A stretch of DNA of 64,000 bases from the NCBI RefSeq assembly GCF_900109545.1, contig NZ_FOAP01000004.1, positions 186,001 to 250,000 on the forward strand. The letters are read 5' to 3'. The position numbers and the translations under genes are program-made. Below the pieces are notes generated by a model, which did not search any database, was not told the DNA's origin, and saw nothing but the letters and a program-made list of their open reading frames with translations. Below, piece by piece: positions 1-8,763 of this stretch (position 1 is its first letter; each line of letters starts with the position of its first letter). Source of the DNA: Stigmatella aurantiaca. Lineage in GTDB: Bacteria > Myxococcota > Myxococcia > Myxococcales > Myxococcaceae.

Positions 1-2722
1 CGCCGCCCAGCCTGTCCTGCCCGAGGATTCCGAGGCGAACGGGCGCTGGTTGCTCGTCGCCGACGGCAGCGAGCTTGCCGATGCGGTCGAGTCCCTGCTT
101 CGGACGCGCAAAGGTGATGTCATCCGTGTCGAGCTCCCGGGGACGGCGGCCTCGCCCCAGGCATTCGACGCCGTGCTGGCGGAGGCATTCGGCGCGGGCT
201 CGGTTCCCCGTGGGGTGATCCACCTCACGGGCCAGGAGCCTCGCGAGGTGGATCCAGTCATGGGATGCGGCGGCTTGCTGCATCTCGTTCAGGCACTCTC
301 CCGGGCAAACCTGGCGAGCCCGCCCAGGCTTTGGATCGTCACGCGAGGCGTCCATCATGGCGCTGCAAGCAGGTCGGCCTCGGATGTGGTGCAGGCACCG
401 CTGTGGGGCCTGGGCCGCACGATCGCGCAAGAGCACTCCGAGCTGAAGTGCACGCGTGTGGACGTGTCCGCCGCGATGGGCCCGGGTGACGCCGGGGCAG
501 CGCTGGTGCGCGAGCTGCTCGTGGCGGACGAGGAGGAGGAGCTGTCCCTTCGGATGGATGGCCGCCATGTCGGCCGCATCGTGCGTGGCTCTCCTGGCAG
601 GTCTCCCAGCGAGGCCGTGGTTCCAGTGGGGGGAAGGCCCTTCCGCCTGGAGCGCGACGCGCAAGGCCGGTTGGAGTTCAGAGCGGGTGCGCGGCGTCCG
701 CCTGGGCCGGGCGAGATCGAACTCGAGGTTGAAGTGGCTGCTCTGGGAGGACCCAGCGAGGGTTCTGGACCGGAGCGGTGGGAGGGCGGTGAGGGCGTTA
801 TCGGGTGCAGTGGGCGGGTGGTGGCCCTTGGCGAGAGAGTGAAGGACGTCACGGTGGGCGAAGAGCGGATCGCCCTGGTGACGTCGGGCCTGGGCTCCCA
901 CGTGAATGTTCCCGCCGGGTGCACTGCCAAACGCCCGTCATCGTCGTCGCACGGAGAGTCCGCCGCACTGGCGGCGACTGTTCTGCCTGCCTGGTACGCA
1001 CTGTTCCACCTGGGGCGGATGGAGAAGCGAAGCCGAGTGCTGGTCCTCGGGGCCACCAGTGGGCTCGGGCGGGCCGCGGTCAAGTTGGCCAAGAGGGTGG
1101 GGGCGGAGGTCTTCGCCGCCGCCACGACGGACGAACAGCGGGCGTCTCTGCGGGAGCTTGGAGCCGATCAGGTCCTGGATCCGAGCGATGCCTCGGCCGT
1201 CACGCGGCTCCTGGACATGACGGGGGGACGTGGGGTGGAACTGGCGGTCGTCGCGCCGGGCACTGTCGAACTCGAGCGAAGCCTGTCCGTGCTGAGCGAA
1301 GGGGCTCGTGTCCTCGACCTGCGTGCGTCAGGCTCGGCGGCCCACACCGGTGATGCGAACGTTGCCTGGTGCGTGGTCGACGTGCAGGACTTCGCCCGCC
1401 GCAGGCCCGAGCGGTTTGCCCGCCTCTGGCAGGAAGTGAGGGAAGCATTCGAGGTGGGAGGGCTGCCGCCGGCCGCGGGGGATGCGAGCCTCCTCACCCT
1501 GAACGATTCGAAGGCGCGCGTCGTGGTGCCTGCGGCGGAGGCTCGCCGCCTTCGTGCGGATGGGACCTACCTCGTTACTGGCGGGCTCGGTGGGCTCGGT
1601 CTCGCAGTGGCGAAGTGGATGGTGGATCAGGGCGCGGGGCACCTGGTGCTCGTCGGACGTGACACCACCCTGACACCGGAGCAGCAAGAGGTGGTGACCG
1701 CGCTCGAAGCCACAGGCGCGCGAGTGCGGGTGGCCCGGGCCGACGTGTCCGACCGGGCGCAGCTCGCCCGGGTGCTCTCGGAGATCGCGGAAGGGGAGCC
1801 TCCGCTGCGAGGCATCATCCACTCGGCGGGTGTGCTGGACGACGGTGTCCTGGTGCAGCAGACGGTAGAGCGGTTCCGGCGCGTGATGGCCCCCAAGGTT
1901 CTCGGTGGCTGGAACCTGCATGTCCTGACGCGTGAGGCGCCGCTCGACTTCTTCGTCCTGTACTCGTCGGCGGCCTCTCTGTTCGGAGCACCGGGGCAGG
2001 GCAACTACGTGGCGGCCAACGCGTTCCTCGACGCGCTCGCCCACCATCGCCGGGCGCTCGGACTGCCCGGTTTGAGCATCAACTGGGGACCCTTCTCGGA
2101 GGTCGGTCTGGCCGCGGCCCAAGCCAACCGGGGAGCGCGTCTGGCCCAGCGGGGCTCGGACAGCCTGACGCCTGCGGAAGGAAACGCGATCCTGGGACGG
2201 CTACTCGATGGTGATGTGACCCAGATGGCGGTCATGCCGCTCGAGCTTCGCAAGTGGGTGGAGTTCTATCCTCGCGCGAAGTCTTCCCCTTGGTTGTCGG
2301 AGCTGGTCCCGGCCGGTTCGGACACGGAGTCTGGCGGAGCAGGAGACCTGGCCCTGCTCGAGACGCTGCGGACGGCGGCCCCGCAGGAGGCGCGTGCGGC
2401 CTTGGAGCAGTTTGTTCGCGAGCAGCTGGCCCGGGTCCTTCGTCTGGACTCCGCGCGCATCGATCCGGAGGCGCCGCTTCAGAGCTTTGGCCTCGACTCC
2501 CTGATGGGGCTCGAGTTGCGCAACCGGTTGGTGTCGGGGTTGGGTCTGTCGCTGCCAGCCTCGTTGATTTGGAAGCACCCGACGTTGACCGCGCTCTGCG
2601 CGCATCTCCTGGGTGAAGTCATGGATCGCACCCTGGCCGAGACGCTCGCGCGAGCGGGGGAGGGTGCTGGACCGGTGGTGAATGAGTCCGCCGCCGACGA
2701 TAAAGAGGTCTTTGTCCTATGA
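1..2722 (+). CDS. Modular type I polyketide synthase, C-terminal part (ER-KR-ACP), 5' truncated by window edge
   Basis: The frame is open from base 2, so about 907 residues of a longer synthase are visible. Order: KR structural half (about 1-200); an MDR-type enoylreductase region (about 215-505); catalytic KR with TGGLGGLG, the LDD motif of B-type ketoreductases (D-configured alcohol expected), the SSAAS serine and a GNYVAANA Tyr/Asn block; then an ACP with FGLDSLMGLELR, whose serine carries phosphopantetheine. This is the last reducing module of a polyketide line. Its stop overlaps the next ATG (ATGA), so the two are translationally coupled and the chain should pass to that NRPS. The ER lacks the usual HAAAGGVG cofactor motif (it reads LGATSGLG) and may be inactive. 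By context it is probably a myxalamid-type Mxa synthase; KS, AT and DH lie outside the window. Confidence 0.9.
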   Translation, partial: AAQPVLPEDSEANGRWLLVADGSELADAVESLLRTRKGDVIRVELPGTAASPQAFDAVLAEAFGAGSVPRGVIHLTGQEPREVDPVMGCGGLLHLVQALSRANLASPPRLWIVTRGVHHGAASRSASDVVQAPLWGLGRTIAQEHSELKCTRVDVSAAMGPGDAGAALVRELLVADEEEELSLRMDGRHVGRIVRGSPGRSPSEAVVPVGGRPFRLERDAQGRLEFRAGARRPPGPGEIELEVEVAALGGPSEGSGPERWEGGEGVIGCSGRVVALGERVKDVTVGEERIALVTSGLGSHVNVPAGCTAKRPSSSSHGESAALAATVLPAWYALFHLGRMEKRSRVLVLGATSGLGRAAVKLAKRVGAEVFAAATTDEQRASLRELGADQVLDPSDASAVTRLLDMTGGRGVELAVVAPGTVELERSLSVLSEGARVLDLRASGSAAHTGDANVAWCVVDVQDFARRRPERFARLWQEVREAFEVGGLPPAAGDASLLTLNDSKARVVVPAAEARRLRADGTYLVTGGLGGLGLAVAKWMVDQGAGHLVLVGRDTTLTPEQQEVVTALEATGARVRVARADVSDRAQLARVLSEIAEGEPPLRGIIHSAGVLDDGVLVQQTVERFRRVMAPKVLGGWNLHVLTREAPLDFFVLYSSAASLFGAPGQGNYVAANAFLDALAHHRRALGLPGLSINWGPFSEVGLAAAQANRGARLAQRGSDSLTPAEGNAILGRLLDGDVTQMAVMPLELRKWVEFYPRAKSSPWLSELVPAGSDTESGGAGDLALLETLRTAAPQEARAALEQFVREQLARVLRLDSARIDPEAPLQSFGLDSLMGLELRNRLVSGLGLSLPASLIWKHPTLTALCAHLLGEVMDRTLAETLARAGEGAGPVVNESAADDKEVFVL

Positions 2723-5700
2723 GTGTACGTGAGTTGTTGGGGACCCTCGCCGCCAAGGGCGTCCGCCTGCGTGTCGACGGAGACAAGCTCGTGGTCGAGG
2801 CAGACAAGGCCGTCCTGACCCCGGAGCTGCGCGCCGGGCTGTCCGCGAACAAGGCGGACATCCTGGTGTTTTTGCGGAAGCACTCCTCGCGGGAGGAGGC
2901 GGGGAGCGAGCCGACACAGCCCCTCGCGAGGCCGGAAGTCATCCCGCTGTCCAGCGGGCAGGAGCGGCTCTGGTTCCTCGATCGCCTCTCGCCGGGCACA
3001 TCGCAGTACAACGTCCATCTCGGCCTCCGGGTGCGAGGTGCGCTCGATACCAAGGCTTTGCGCCGGAGCCTGGACGAGCTTGTCCGGCGGCACGAGGTGC
3101 TCCGGACGTCTTTCCCTGAGGTGGAGGGAAGTCCCCGGCAGGTCATCGCGTCTCCTGATGTTGGCGTGGATCTGACGATCGTGGAGGTGCCGGGGCTCTC
3201 GGAGCCGCAGCGCGAGGAGGAGATCCAGCGGCGCTCGGACGAGCTGGCCCAGCGGCCCTTTGATCTGGCGAGGGGGCCGCTTCTCCGGGTCGCGCTCGTG
3301 GCCCTGGGAACCGATGACTTCGCCCTCTTCGTGACGAAGCACCACATCATCACGGACGGCTGGTCACTCGGCGTCTTCGTCCGGGAGCTGTCGGCGCTGT
3401 ACGCGTCCTTCGTCCGGGGGCAGCCGGCGGCGTTGCCGCCCGTGTCGATGCAGTTCGCCGATTCAGCCTTGCGCGAGCGTGCGTGGTTGGCGGGGGAGCC
3501 GGGAGCCCGCGAGCGAGCGTACTGGAAGGAGAAGCTCAAGGGGCTGCCTCCGCTTCAGCTCCCCGTGGACCATGCGGTCTCCACCTCCACGAGCCATCGC
3601 GGCGCCACGGTTCCCGTCTTCTTGCCGCCAGCGCTCAGCGAGGCCCTGAGGGAGCTCGCCAGCCGGGAGGGATGCAGCCTCTTCATGGTGCTCTTCGCCT
3701 CGTTCTCGGCACTCCTGCAACGCTATTCCGGGCAGGCCGATTTCGGTGTGGGGACGGTGATCGCCAACCGCGGGAGCGTGCCCGCAGAGCTCATCGGCTT
3801 CATCGCCAATACCCTCGCGCTCCGGTGTGACTTGTCGGGTGAGCCGACCTTCACGCAGTGGCTGGGCCGTGCCCGCAAGACCGTGCTCGAAGCACTGGAC
3901 TACCAGGCGCTGCCGTTCAGCGAGGTGGTGCAGGCGGTCGGCGCATCGCGCGACGGTGGGCTCAACCCGCTGGTGCGTGCCTGCTTCACGCTGGAGAACA
4001 TTCCAGCGCCGGCGCTGGAGCTGCCGGGGACGAGCTGGTCCTTCCTGAATGGCGCTCCGGACGGCAGCGTGGAGGGGGTGGCCAAGTTCGAGCTCTCGCT
4101 CATTCTGGCTTCGGGCGAGAAGGGCCTGGCCGGCATGCTGGAGTACTCGCGGGAGGTGTTCGACGCCTCGACAGCCGAGCGGATGGTGGGGCACTTCCAG
4201 ATGCTGCTCGAGTCCATCGTGGCTCACCCCGACATACCGTTGTCGAAGCTGCCGCTGTTGACGGCGGAAGAGCGTGGGAGGCTCCTCTCCGATTGGAACG
4301 GTCCAGTGCTCGGCGTCCCCGCAGTGTGCATGCACGAGTTCGTGCAGGCCCAAGTGGAGCGGACCCCCCAGGCCGTGGCCGTGGTGAGCGGGCAGCGGAC
4401 CCTCACTTATGCGGAGCTCAACCGCCGGGCAAACCAGCTGGCTCACCATCTGCGGCGGCTCGGCGTCCGGCCCGAGGAACGCGTCGGCCTCTGTGTCGAG
4501 CGCACGGAAGATGTCGTCATCGGGCTGCTGGCCATCCTCAAAGCCGGGGGGGCCTATGTCCCGTTGGATCCCGCCTATCCGAAGGAGCGGCTGGCGCTGA
4601 TCCTCGAGGATGCCCAGGTGCCCCTGCTGCTCACGCAGCAGCGCCTCGTCCCGGAGCTTCCTTCCACCCAGGCGCGGGTGGTGTGCCTGGATACGGACTG
4701 GCCAGCCATTGGAGCCGAGCGCGAGACGAACCCCGAGCGCACCACGGCGCCGGATGCGATCGCCTACCTCATCTACACCTCGGGCTCCACCGGCAAGCCC
4801 AAGGGGGTCATGATCGAGCACCGCAACGCCGTGGCCTTCCTGATATGGGCCATGAGCGTCTTCTCTCCCAAGGAGCTGGCGGGAACTCTGGCCTCGACGT
4901 CGATCTGTTTCGACCTCTCGGTCTTCGAGCTCTTCACCCCCCTGTGTTGTGGGGCGAAGGTGATCGTCGCGAAGAACGCGCTGGAGCTGCCAGAGCTGCC
5001 CGCGGCGCGGGAAGTGACGCTCATCAACACCGTCCCATCGGCCATGGGCGCGCTTCTGCGGTCGGGCGCTGTGCCGTCTTCGGTGGCCATCGTGAACCTG
5101 GCGGGTGAGGCGCTCGCGGGAGCGCTGGTCGATCAGATCTACCAGCTCGGCCACGTGCGGGATGTGTTCAACCTCTATGGTCCGAGCGAGACGACGACCT
5201 ACTCGACGTTCACCCGGGTGAGCCGTGGGCAGACGCCGACCATCGGGCGCCCTGTCGGGAATACCCAGGTGTATGTGTTGGACTCGAACAGGGAGCCGAT
5301 GCCCATCGGTGTGCCGGGCGAGGTCTACATCGGGGGCCTCGGGGTCGCGCGCGGGTACCTGGGCCGGCCGGAACTCACGGCGGAAAGGTTCGTCCATTCT
5401 CCCTTCGGTGGAGCCCCCGAGGCCCGCCTGTATAGAACGGGAGACCTGGCGCGGTGGCTTCAGGACGGGCAGCTTGAGTACCTGGGCCGGATGGATCACC
5501 AGGTGAAGCTCCGTGGCTTCCGCATCGAGCTTGGAGAGATCGGCGCGGCGCTGCTGGAGCACCCAGGGGTCCGCGACGCCGTGGTCGTGGTGCGGGAGGG
5601 ACTGGGGGCGGACAAGCAGCTTGTGGCTTACGTGGTCGGGCGTGGGGAGAAGGCGCTCGATCCAGCCGAGCTGCGCGACTACCTGAAGTCCAGGCTGCCC

Positions 5701-7266
5701 GAGTACATGGTTCCCTTTTTGTTCGTGAGCCTTGATGCGTTGCCGCTCACGCCGAATGGAAAGGTGGATCGTGCCGCGCTCCCGGCGCCGGAGCGCACGC
5801 ATGCCGGGCCGGCGAAGGAGCACGTTGCGCCGCGGACTGCCGGTGAAGAGTCCCTGGCCGCCATCTGGCGCCAGGTCTTGGGCGTGGAACAGATCGGTGT
5901 CCACGACAACTTCTTCGAGCTTGGAGGGCACTCGTTGCTGCTTTACCGGGTGCTCGTCCTCGCGCGCTCGGCGTCTGGGGTGGACATTCCGCTGCGTGCC
6001 TTGTTGCAGGCGCCGACCCTGGAGGAGATGACACGGGCCATCGAGGCCGCCAAGACAGGCTCGCTGCCAGCCCACGACGTGACGGCGGAGATGGAAGCGG
6101 ATGCCGTGCTGGATGCCGGGATTGCGCTGGGCAAGGCACTTCCGCCCGTGGCGGGGGCTTTGCGCACCGTCCTGCTGACCGGCGCCACGGGCTTCCTCGG
6201 CGCCTTCCTGCTGGAGGAACTCTGTCGCAAGACAGATGCACGCATCTATTGCCTGGTGCGTTCCAAGACGGAGCAGGACGGGATGCTCAGGATTCGCAAG
6301 AACCTGGAGAGCTACTCTCTGTGGAACGAGGCCCTGGCGCCGCGCATCGTTCCCCTCCGTGGGGACATCGGCCAGCCCCTGTTGGGGCTTTCCGAGGCGG
6401 AGTTCCAGCGGCTCTCGGAAGAGGTGGACGCCATTTATCACAACGGCGCCCTCGTCAATTTCCTCTATCCGTACGAGTCCATGCGAGCGGCCAATGTGCT
6501 CGGCACGAGGGAGATCCTCCGGCTTGCCACGCGGACGCGCATCAAGCCGTTGCACTACGTCTCGACGGTCTCGGTATTGCCTCTGGGACGCAAGGCTCCT
6601 ATCCGGGAGGATGAGCCCCTGGAAGGGCCCACGAGCCTGGTGGGAGGCTATGCACAGAGCAAGTGGGTTGCCGAGAAACTCGTGAGGGAGGCTTCGCGGC
6701 GAGGACTTCCGGTGACCATCCTTCGGCCGGGGCGGGTGACCGGCGACAGCCGGACCGGTGCCTGGAACACGGATGATCTGGTGTGCAGGACGCTCAAGGG
6801 ATGCGTCCGGATGGGGATGGCTCCCAGCGTCGATGCCCTACTCGACCTGACGCCCGTCGATTACGTCAGCAGCGCCATTGTGGCTTTGTCGATGCGCCCG
6901 GAGTCGATAGGCCAGACCTATCACCTCGTCAACCCGCAGTTCGTGCGCGCCGATGAGATGTGGAGCCACATGCGAGCCTTTGGGTATGGGCTGCGCGTCC
7001 TCCCCTATGACGAATGGCTCGCGCAGCTCGGCGCTGTGGCTTCGTCAGACAGCGAACTGGGGGATCTGCTCATGTTCCTTCAGCAAGTTCCGCCCGAGGA
7101 CCGGGGCGTTGGAGGGCCGCGGATGGTGGTCTGCGACAGTGGCCACACGCTGAAGGCCCTGGAAGGAACAGGCACGTTTTGCCCATCGGTGGACGCCGCC
7201 TTGATTTCAACCTACCTCTCATCGCTCGTGCACCGCGGTTTCCTCAAAGCCCCCGAGATGAGGTGA
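2719..7266 (+). CDS. mxaA: Single-module NRPS (docking-C-A-PCP-reductase), alanine-specific, reductive release; MxaA-like
   Basis: 1515 aa. Residues 1-55 resemble a TubC-type N-terminal docking domain. The condensation domain (about 72-500) has intact HHIITDG at 208-214. The adenylation domain (about 530-1030) has LIYTSGSTGKPKG near 686, FDLSVFE, NLYGPSETTTY and NGKVD. Aligning by hand to GrsA gives the pocket D-L-F-N-N-A-L-T-Y-K, which I know as an alanine code. A PCP (FFELGGHSLLL, serine near 1072) is followed by an NAD(P)H thioester reductase (TGATGFLG near 1153, STVSV, YAQSKW) instead of a thioesterase. Such domains release the thioester as aldehyde or alcohol. Loading the polyketide on alanine and reducing it would leave a 2-aminopropanol amide, the end group of myxalamid. 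The assignment to mxaA rests on architecture, predicted substrate and genus context, not on an alignment; a close relative of the myxalamid line is possible. Confidence 0.85.
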   Translation: MSVRELLGTLAAKGVRLRVDGDKLVVEADKAVLTPELRAGLSANKADILVFLRKHSSREEAGSEPTQPLARPEVIPLSSGQERLWFLDRLSPGTSQYNVHLGLRVRGALDTKALRRSLDELVRRHEVLRTSFPEVEGSPRQVIASPDVGVDLTIVEVPGLSEPQREEEIQRRSDELAQRPFDLARGPLLRVALVALGTDDFALFVTKHHIITDGWSLGVFVRELSALYASFVRGQPAALPPVSMQFADSALRERAWLAGEPGARERAYWKEKLKGLPPLQLPVDHAVSTSTSHRGATVPVFLPPALSEALRELASREGCSLFMVLFASFSALLQRYSGQADFGVGTVIANRGSVPAELIGFIANTLALRCDLSGEPTFTQWLGRARKTVLEALDYQALPFSEVVQAVGASRDGGLNPLVRACFTLENIPAPALELPGTSWSFLNGAPDGSVEGVAKFELSLILASGEKGLAGMLEYSREVFDASTAERMVGHFQMLLESIVAHPDIPLSKLPLLTAEERGRLLSDWNGPVLGVPAVCMHEFVQAQVERTPQAVAVVSGQRTLTYAELNRRANQLAHHLRRLGVRPEERVGLCVERTEDVVIGLLAILKAGGAYVPLDPAYPKERLALILEDAQVPLLLTQQRLVPELPSTQARVVCLDTDWPAIGAERETNPERTTAPDAIAYLIYTSGSTGKPKGVMIEHRNAVAFLIWAMSVFSPKELAGTLASTSICFDLSVFELFTPLCCGAKVIVAKNALELPELPAAREVTLINTVPSAMGALLRSGAVPSSVAIVNLAGEALAGALVDQIYQLGHVRDVFNLYGPSETTTYSTFTRVSRGQTPTIGRPVGNTQVYVLDSNREPMPIGVPGEVYIGGLGVARGYLGRPELTAERFVHSPFGGAPEARLYRTGDLARWLQDGQLEYLGRMDHQVKLRGFRIELGEIGAALLEHPGVRDAVVVVREGLGADKQLVAYVVGRGEKALDPAELRDYLKSRLPEYMVPFLFVSLDALPLTPNGKVDRAALPAPERTHAGPAKEHVAPRTAGEESLAAIWRQVLGVEQIGVHDNFFELGGHSLLLYRVLVLARSASGVDIPLRALLQAPTLEEMTRAIEAAKTGSLPAHDVTAEMEADAVLDAGIALGKALPPVAGALRTVLLTGATGFLGAFLLEELCRKTDARIYCLVRSKTEQDGMLRIRKNLESYSLWNEALAPRIVPLRGDIGQPLLGLSEAEFQRLSEEVDAIYHNGALVNFLYPYESMRAANVLGTREILRLATRTRIKPLHYVSTVSVLPLGRKAPIREDEPLEGPTSLVGGYAQSKWVAEKLVREASRRGLPVTILRPGRVTGDSRTGAWNTDDLVCRTLKGCVRMGMAPSVDALLDLTPVDYVSSAIVALSMRPESIGQTYHLVNPQFVRADEMWSHMRAFGYGLRVLPYDEWLAQLGAVASSDSELGDLLMFLQQVPPEDRGVGGPRMVVCDSGHTLKALEGTGTFCPSVDAALISTYLSSLVHRGFLKAPEMR

Positions 7267-7273
7267 ATGCCCT

Positions 7274-7302
7274 AACACGGGGGGCAGTGCGCCCCCCGTG
7301 TT
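7274..7302 (+). terminator. Strong hairpin terminator after the PKS/NRPS unit
   Basis: Perfect 12-bp inverted repeat (7274-7285 with 7291-7302), GGGGGGC-rich stem, 5-nt loop, 8 nt after the NRPS stop codon. The following tract is CT-rich rather than a clean U run. It marks the 3' end of the biosynthetic transcription unit. Confidence 0.8.
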
Positions 7303-7427
7303 CCCTCCCTCTCTGCGGGCATCCCGTCCTCGGTGGTCCAGTGACGCACCTCCTCGCATCGTCAACTCGATCCAATCGTCGGACAACTGCTCTATAGGGG
7401 AAAGCACGGGCGTTGGTGTTGACATGA

Positions 7428-7777
7428 CTATTCTGGGTCAAGGACCCAGGTGCCGTTATCCCAGCGCTTGAGTGTCATGGCCGCTCCGATTGCAGCCACT
7501 CCTACTTCCTTGGCCGCCGTTTCCAAGACCGCCCTGCATTCGTCCGTCCGGTGTCGAAGCAGGAATGCTGCCGCCATGGCGCGAACATCCGTCCGGGGGG
7601 CTTCAATAGCACCGCGAGGGCATCACGCCCGGCATTTCTTTCCGCGCGTAGTTCCTGCAAGTGCAGCGGTGTAATGCTTAGTATGTTTATTTACCGTCTG
7701 GGATAACCTTGACGGATGGCCTCAGTTTGAGCGGCCACGTTCTGAGCAAACATTTCGACCAATTCCTCCAACGTCAT
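7428..7777 (-). pseudogene. Decayed DUF2019 domain protein gene (several frameshifts)
   Basis: On the minus strand an ATG at 7777 opens MTLEELVEMFAQNVAAQTEA, which runs into a stop at 7691. The family sequence resumes in another frame (NKHTKHYTAAL), then in another (ELRAERNAGRDALAVLLK), and after a further shift reads PRTDVRAMAAAFLLRHR... to ...MTLKRWDNGTWVLDPE and a TAG at 7428. Together these match the DUF2019 family, which I recall as about 110 residues, in the right order and with the overall length kept (350 nt). At least three frameshifts break it, so it is a pseudogene unless the sequence contains indel errors. The ATG overlaps the stop of the fragment upstream (ATGA), so it was probably the second gene of a coupled pair. 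Some myxobacterial DUF2019 genes sit next to toxin-like genes, so an immunity role is possible but unproven. Confidence 0.75.
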
Positions 7778-8291
7778 CGCAAAACCCCTTTCGTCACGTT
7801 TTCGATGGTCAGTAACCCAAACTCGCGTTGGGCCTCATAGGATTGCGTGCTCAACCGCTGATGTGCGGTCAATGTATATGAATGCGTGATGTCGTAGCGG
7901 ATCGACGAGTAGATCGATCTGATGTGGGTGTGGATGTGTTTGTCCAACGAGATCGTCGCCCGGTGGACTGACTATTACGACAGCGAAGGCTCGGTCTATG
8001 CAGCCGTTCGTCCCGCCCCGAATCGCACCAACGATCCCGAACGCAATTGGGGCCTCGGGCGCGAGTAGGTCGCTCGTATCCGCGCCGCAGGCTGAGACCA
8101 AGGTCATCCGCTTCATCGTCTACGACGAACTCGGCCATGATGAAATCTGGAATCCCCACGGCAATGGGCTCGTCCATGGCGACGACGCGGGTTCCGTAAC
8201 AAAAGATGAGGTTAGCTTGAGGGATTGAAAGAAAAACGGCGACCCCTGGAAGGCGGGCCGCCGTCGTTGACCTGCGGAGCTCACGGGCCTA
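7774..8291 (-). pseudogene. Remnant of a gene coupled to the DUF2019 pseudogene; function not recognised
   Basis: Protein-like sequence on the minus strand appears in three successive frames: VAVFLSIPQANLIFCYGTRV...PIAVGIPDFIMAEFVVDDEA (about 8260-8110), then APIAFGIVGAIRGGTNG (about 8060), then SYTLTAHQRLSTQSYEAQRE ending ENVTKGVLR-stop at 7774. The last segment overlaps the DUF2019 start by ATGA and is the most convincing. Stops and shifts separate the pieces, and no start codon is visible in the first frame after a stop near 8292. I read it as a decayed, possibly 5'-truncated gene. I do not recognise the family. The opposite strand also has a short open frame across 7920-8066, so the strand of the middle part is uncertain. 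Confidence 0.35.
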
Positions 8292-8335
8292 CTGGATGGT
8301 GGCGGCCAAGGTGATCGATACCTTCAACCTCCCGG

Positions 8336-8746
8336 TCATGCAGCCTGCGAGTCTGCGGGGTGTTTGCGGTCTTGGTACACGGGTACGAATTTCAGTGGAT
8401 GGAGCTTGCGGTTCATCGGGGGATTGAGCAGATCGATCACTTGACCCTCGATGGCGCGCACGACGTCGAGCGGGGTCTCGGTCCTGAGCGGGATGATCCA
8501 GAACCACTCCCACTGGAGTTGCCAGTGCACTGGGTGCTCAGTAATCCGCCGGTACACGCCATGAGTAACACTTGGGCGGTGGGCGGAGCCCACATAACGC
8601 ACGAGTTGGTCGAATCCACACGTGATGTAAATTCCAGTGGGCGCATGCATTTCGGCCACCTTCCAACCGGGAATTGCTTCACTGAGCGCCTCCCGGCCCC
8701 ATCCGCGCGTAAGCCGAAACGACTGGAGATAGAGCTGTTGGTTCAT
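8336..8746 (-). CDS. Small GIY-YIG nuclease-like protein
   Basis: 136 aa. The start at 8746 is chosen because GCGGAGGCGAGC with a good Shine-Dalgarno site lies just before it. GIY-YIG elements are in order: GIY at 38-40, YVG at 51-53, an arginine in VYRRI at 66-67, glutamate 100 in RAIEGQVIDLLNP, and asparagine 112 in PPMNRK. These correspond to the tyrosines, Arg, Glu and Asn of the GIY-YIG active site, so it may be catalytically competent. No DNA-binding domain is attached and it is near the minimum size for the fold. It lies 17 nt after the stop of the 664-aa gene and on the same strand, so the two are probably co-transcribed. A homing-type, repair or defence nuclease are all possible; the pairing favours an effector paired with a larger partner. 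Confidence 0.75.
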   Translation of the reverse strand: MNQQLYLQSFRLTRGWGREALSEAIPGWKVAEMHAPTGIYITCGFDQLVRYVGSAHRPSVTHGVYRRITEHPVHWQLQWEWFWIIPLRTETPLDVVRAIEGQVIDLLNPPMNRKLHPLKFVPVYQDRKHPADSQAA

Positions 8747-8763
8747 GCTCGCCTCCGCGCTCC

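Noticed and set aside
3463-6555. 1030-codon antisense frame over the NRPS
   Set aside because: Mirror of the C and A domains with no family motifs.
7998-8228. Short plus-strand frame in the accessory pocket
   Set aside because: No ribosome site or family match; the minus strand carries more protein-like segments, though decay makes the strand uncertain.
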